Positions 5,659 to 7,854 of a stretch of DNA of 7,854 bases are shown here, one piece after another. Source of the DNA: Ktedonobacterales bacterium. GTDB taxonomy: Bacteria; Chloroflexota; Ktedonobacteria; Ktedonobacterales; JADMIN01. Below the pieces are notes generated by a model. The model searched no databases. It was not told the DNA's origin and saw only the letters and a list, made by a program, of their open reading frames with translations. The translations under genes were made by a program, and so were the position numbers. Location: contig JANWHL010000163.1 of NCBI GenBank assembly GCA_025450405.1, positions 1 through 7,854 on the forward strand, read 5' to 3'. Within the stretch, counting starts at the first letter, position 1. Each line of letters opens with the position of its first letter.

Positions 5659-5686
5659 GTGTACCTGAGCACACCGCCGTTGTCAA
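5658..5686 (-). promoter_or_regulatory. Sigma-70 promoter of the ABC exporter/tetR unit
   Basis: On the minus strand TTGACA (5686-5681), a perfect -35 box, is followed by exactly 17 bases and TACACT (5663-5658), which matches 4 of 6 consensus bases of the -10 box including the key A and T. The start of transcription would fall near 5651, within the operator palindrome, leaving a leader of about 110 bases before the ATG at 5541. Confidence 0.85.
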
Positions 5687-6055
5687 GGTGCATCGCCTCA
5701 TGATGCGGGGCCATTCACCGTTCGTCGCATCCCCATCCACGCCGGTGGACGTCGTGGCCGGAGGCCGTGTAGGGGTGTCCGGTGGACGCCCGGTCTGGTG
5801 GACGCCCGGTCTGGTGGACGCCCGGTCCGGTGACGCCCGCCGCGGTTTTAACCGCCAGGGCCCCTCACCCAGCGCGATCTTTGAACAACTCTGCCTCATG
5901 ACGTGAGTGCGCGGTCATGCGCCGCCATTTTCACCCGCCTCCCTGGCGGGCGGCCGTCATCAGACTTCAGACTTCCACGCGGCCCTTCAATTCCGCATTC
6001 TCGTCGAGCGACGGCCCTCATCCTTGGCCGCTCCCATGTGCCACGTCCGGGTCAC
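5687..6055. other. Intergenic region between the ABC promoter and the phosphate-permease relic
   Basis: Both flanking genes are on the minus strand, and I see no gene in these 369 bases. They hold a 16-bp tandem repeat (5781-5843), a small inverted repeat GCGGTT-TT-AACCGC (5842-5855) and a 6-bp stem CCCGCC/GGCGGG (5934-5950). None of these has a T run that would make it an intrinsic terminator for the relic transcribed from the right. Confidence 0.6.
5781..5843 (+). repeat. 16-bp tandem repeat, about four units
   Basis: GGTGGACGCCCGGTCT occurs at 5781-5796 and 5797-5812. A third copy at 5813-5828 ends in C instead of T, and a fourth, decayed copy follows at 5829-5843 (one base lost, end changed). 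A GGTGGACG word at about 5743 may be an older outlying copy. The array lies about 95 bases upstream of the -35 box of the ABC promoter. No protein-level role is apparent. Confidence 0.85.
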
Positions 6056-6876
6056 TCACCGCCCGCCATGGACCAGGTGCGGCACCAGATACGCCGCGAC
6101 CCCCAAAATCCCCGCGCCCGGCAGCGTCACCACCGAGGCCAGCGCCATGTCGCGCACGACCCGCCAGTTAACCCGGCCCAGACCGGTGCGAGCCCAATGC
6201 CGATGATGGCCCCCGAGCTGACATGCGTGGTGGAGACCGGCAGCCCGAGATTCGACGCGAAGGTCACCAGCACGGCGGTCGTCAGGTTGGCGGCGAAGCC
6301 CTCCGCGTGGTCCATCTTCGTGACCTTCTCGGCGAGGGTCCGGGTGACTTTGAGGCCACCGACGAAGCTGCCCACGCCCATACCCAGCGCCACCAGCGCG
6401 AAGAGCCAGTAGGGCGCCTGAAACGACGCGCCGTGCTGGGAGATCAGGAAGAACGCTACGCCGAGCGCCACGATCTTGGGCGTGTCGTTCAGTCCGCGGG
6501 CGAAACTGGCCGTGCCACTGGTGAGCCAATGGAGCGGATTCATGCTCCGCGGCGCGAGCCGCGCCAGAGTGAAACGGATGAGCAGGTAGACGAGCATGGC
6601 GCCGGCCAGCGCGATGAAGGGGCTGGCGAGCAGCGGCAGCACGACCCTGGGCACGAGCGTGGCCCACCACACCTCGCCGGCGCCGAAGGCGAACGCCCCA
6701 ACCGTCACCAGCGCGCCGGCAATGGCATGTGTCGTCGAGACGGGAAGCCCGAGGCGCGTCGCCAGAACCACCCACAGGATCGCCCCCAGCACGACCGCCA
6801 GGGCGAAGACCCCGGTCTGGTGGGCGCTCGGCGCGATGAAGCCCGTGGTGAATGTGGCTGAGGAGGAACCGTTCAT
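6056..6876 (-). pseudogene. PiT-family inorganic phosphate permease, N-truncated and frameshifted
   Basis: The minus-strand frame from the ATG at 6876 encodes a membrane protein of the PiT phosphate:cation symporter family. It carries LGLPVSTTHAIAGALV and, in the second half, ASFARGLNDTPKIVALG (the GxND signature) and LGLPVSTTHVSSGAII, the internal duplication that marks the family. Two faults are visible. First, the N-terminal part with the first GxND motif and about two membrane helices, some 60 to 80 residues, is missing: the upstream DNA is the intact methyltransferase gene. Second, near 6185-6195 the frame is lost. The expected C-terminus (RVNWRVVRDMALASVVTLPG to HLVHGGR) continues in another frame to a stop at 6056, as a single-base deletion would give. 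Read without the shift, the frame ends at 6127 in unrelated residues. A sequencing error could explain the frameshift but not the missing start. The N-terminal loss makes transport unlikely. Confidence 0.75.
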
Positions 6877-6920
6877 CTGACATCGGGTGCCAACGACGCT
6901 ACACGACGCGGGCCCGGCCG

Positions 6921-7805
6921 TCAAGCCTCACTTGGTCGAACGGCCGGAGCGCTCGCGGCGGTGATGAGCGCGTAGCCCAACACCTCGGCCCCCACCGCGT
7001 CGGCCGCGGCGCGGGCCATCGTCCGGGCCTGGTCGAAGTCCACCGCCGGGAGGGCAATCTTCCGCAGCTTCACCAACAACTCGGCCGCCATGAGCTTGGC
7101 GCGCACGTCGCGCAGCAACGCGCTTAGCGCCTCGTCGTGCGGCTCGACGCGCTCCACCATCAGCCCAGCCACCTCCAGATAGCGCACGTACTCGGCGACC
7201 GGGCGGGCATCGGCGACGCAGGCCACCCAGGCGAGCAGACCGTCGAGCGCGGGCGGCAGCGGGCCGTTGCGCGTGATGTCGCTCAGTCCTACGCGCCCAC
7301 CCGGCCGCAGCACACGCGCGAACTCGCGCGCGGCCGCGGCTTTGTCGGGGAAGGTGCAGAAGGCGCACTCGCAGATGACGGCGTCGAAGGCGGCATCTGG
7401 CTGGGCGAGCCGCTCGGCATCTCCTTGCTCGAAGTGGACCAGATGCGCCACGCCCGCCCGCTCGGCGGCGCTCGTCGCCTCACGGATGGCGTCGCCGCCG
7501 TAGTCCACGCCGACCACCTCGCAGCCGAAGCGCTGGGCGAGATGGATCGCGCTGGCGCCCTTGCCCGCCGCGACGTCCAGCACCCGCCGGCCGGCGCCCA
7601 GCTCCAGCGCCTGGCCCAGCCGCTCGGTCAGCCCCAGCCCACCGGGATGGAAGGAGTCGCCCAGCAGCAGCCGCGCCCAATCGCTCTGGTAGACGGCGGC
7701 ACAACAGGCCTTCACCGCGCCGGCATCCGGCCCGCCATCCACCAGCGGGCCGCCATCTACCGCACCAACGGCGGCGCCCGGCGGGGCCGTCGTGTCACGC
7801 TCCAT
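6921..7805 (-). CDS. Class I SAM-dependent methyltransferase, Cys-rich, ArsM/UbiE-like
   Basis: This 294-residue cytoplasmic protein has a Rossmann methyltransferase core. Motif I is VLDVAAGKGAS (75-85), the acidic ribose-binding residue is Asp101 in VVGVDYGG, motif II is FDAVICECAFCTFPD (140-154), and the post-motif RVLRPGGRVGLSDI (164-177) is clear. Cys34-Cys35 before the core, Cys145, Cys147 and Cys150 in motif II, and Cys196 give an unusual number of cysteines. The core resembles the arsenite methyltransferase/UbiE group, but I cannot match the defined ArsM Cys set, so the substrate is open. The C-terminal domain from about 200 is helical. The ATG at 7805 is preceded by AAAGGCGGG, a moderate ribosome site, about 7 to 11 bases away. 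The first 30 residues are Gly/Ala/Pro rich with a small internal repeat (DGGPLVDGGP). The phosphate-permease relic starts 44 bases after its stop. Confidence 0.88.
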   Translation of the reverse strand: MERDTTAPPGAAVGAVDGGPLVDGGPDAGAVKACCAAVYQSDWARLLLGDSFHPGGLGLTERLGQALELGAGRRVLDVAAGKGASAIHLAQRFGCEVVGVDYGGDAIREATSAAERAGVAHLVHFEQGDAERLAQPDAAFDAVICECAFCTFPDKAAAAREFARVLRPGGRVGLSDITRNGPLPPALDGLLAWVACVADARPVAEYVRYLEVAGLMVERVEPHDEALSALLRDVRAKLMAAELLVKLRKIALPAVDFDQARTMARAAADAVGAEVLGYALITAASAPAVRPSEA

Positions 7806-7854
7806 TGGCTGGCCCGCCTTTCTTCTCGTGACCGTCGCGCCGGTCTGCCACCCC

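Noticed and set aside
5781..5843. Tandem repeats as a possible CRISPR array
   Set aside because: Units are 16 bases and contiguous, with no spacers between them and no cas gene nearby.
5486..5899. A 137-codon open frame on the minus strand
   Set aside because: It spans the tandem repeats, the promoter, the operator and the start of the ATPase gene, and the product is Arg/Pro/Thr rich without motif.
6223..6861. A 212-codon open frame on the plus strand
   Set aside because: It lies antisense to the phosphate-permease relic, whose membrane helices and family motifs are unmistakable. The product is Arg/Glu/Gly/Gln rich, as expected for the reverse of hydrophobic GC-rich coding DNA.

Overview
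This is a GC-rich bacterial segment, about two-thirds G+C by eye. The gene content is chromosomal and accessory: an aldo/keto reductase, a START-like lipid/small-ligand domain protein, a small P-loop kinase, a TetR-controlled ABC exporter, a phosphate-permease relic and a SAM methyltransferase. The intergenic spaces carry GC-rich short repeats of a kind common in Chloroflexota and other environmental high-GC phyla. An IS701-type transposase relic and the style of the proteins also fit Chloroflexota, but this placement is an inference and not proven by any marker gene.

Layout. Positions 1-228 are the end of an unrecognised gene on the plus strand. It meets the aldo/keto reductase (229-1104, minus) tail to tail with no spacer. 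A 445-base gap (1105-1549) holds two short repeat types. Next come two plus-strand genes: an SRPBCC protein (1550-1990) and a P-loop kinase (2115-2582). The kinase lies in a patch of clearly lower GC that ends at a decayed IS701-family transposase C-terminus (2644-3052, minus; one frameshift and one in-frame stop).

Positions 3053-5541 are one regulatory unit read on the minus strand: ABC ATPase, then ABC-2 permease (ATGA overlap), then, after a repeat-rich 336-base gap, a TetR-family regulator. Upstream of the ATPase is a near-ideal sigma-70 promoter (TTGACA, 17-base spacer, TACACT). A perfect 24-bp palindrome directly follows its -10 box, where the start of transcription should fall. The simplest reading is an autoregulated efflux operon in which TetR binds the palindrome and blocks its own promoter.

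A 369-base gap with 16-bp tandem repeats separates this from the right end. There, a Cys-rich SAM methyltransferase (6921-7805, minus) is followed by a PiT-type phosphate permease remnant (6056-6876) that lacks the N-terminal part of the family and has a frameshift near its C-terminus.

I see no rRNA, tRNA, CRISPR array or complete mobile element. No wholly new multi-gene system is evident. The strongest points are the promoter-operator architecture of the ABC/TetR operon, the low-GC kinase beside the transposase relic, the broken phosphate permease, and a repeat family with one copy at 1412 and a tandem pair at 3941.
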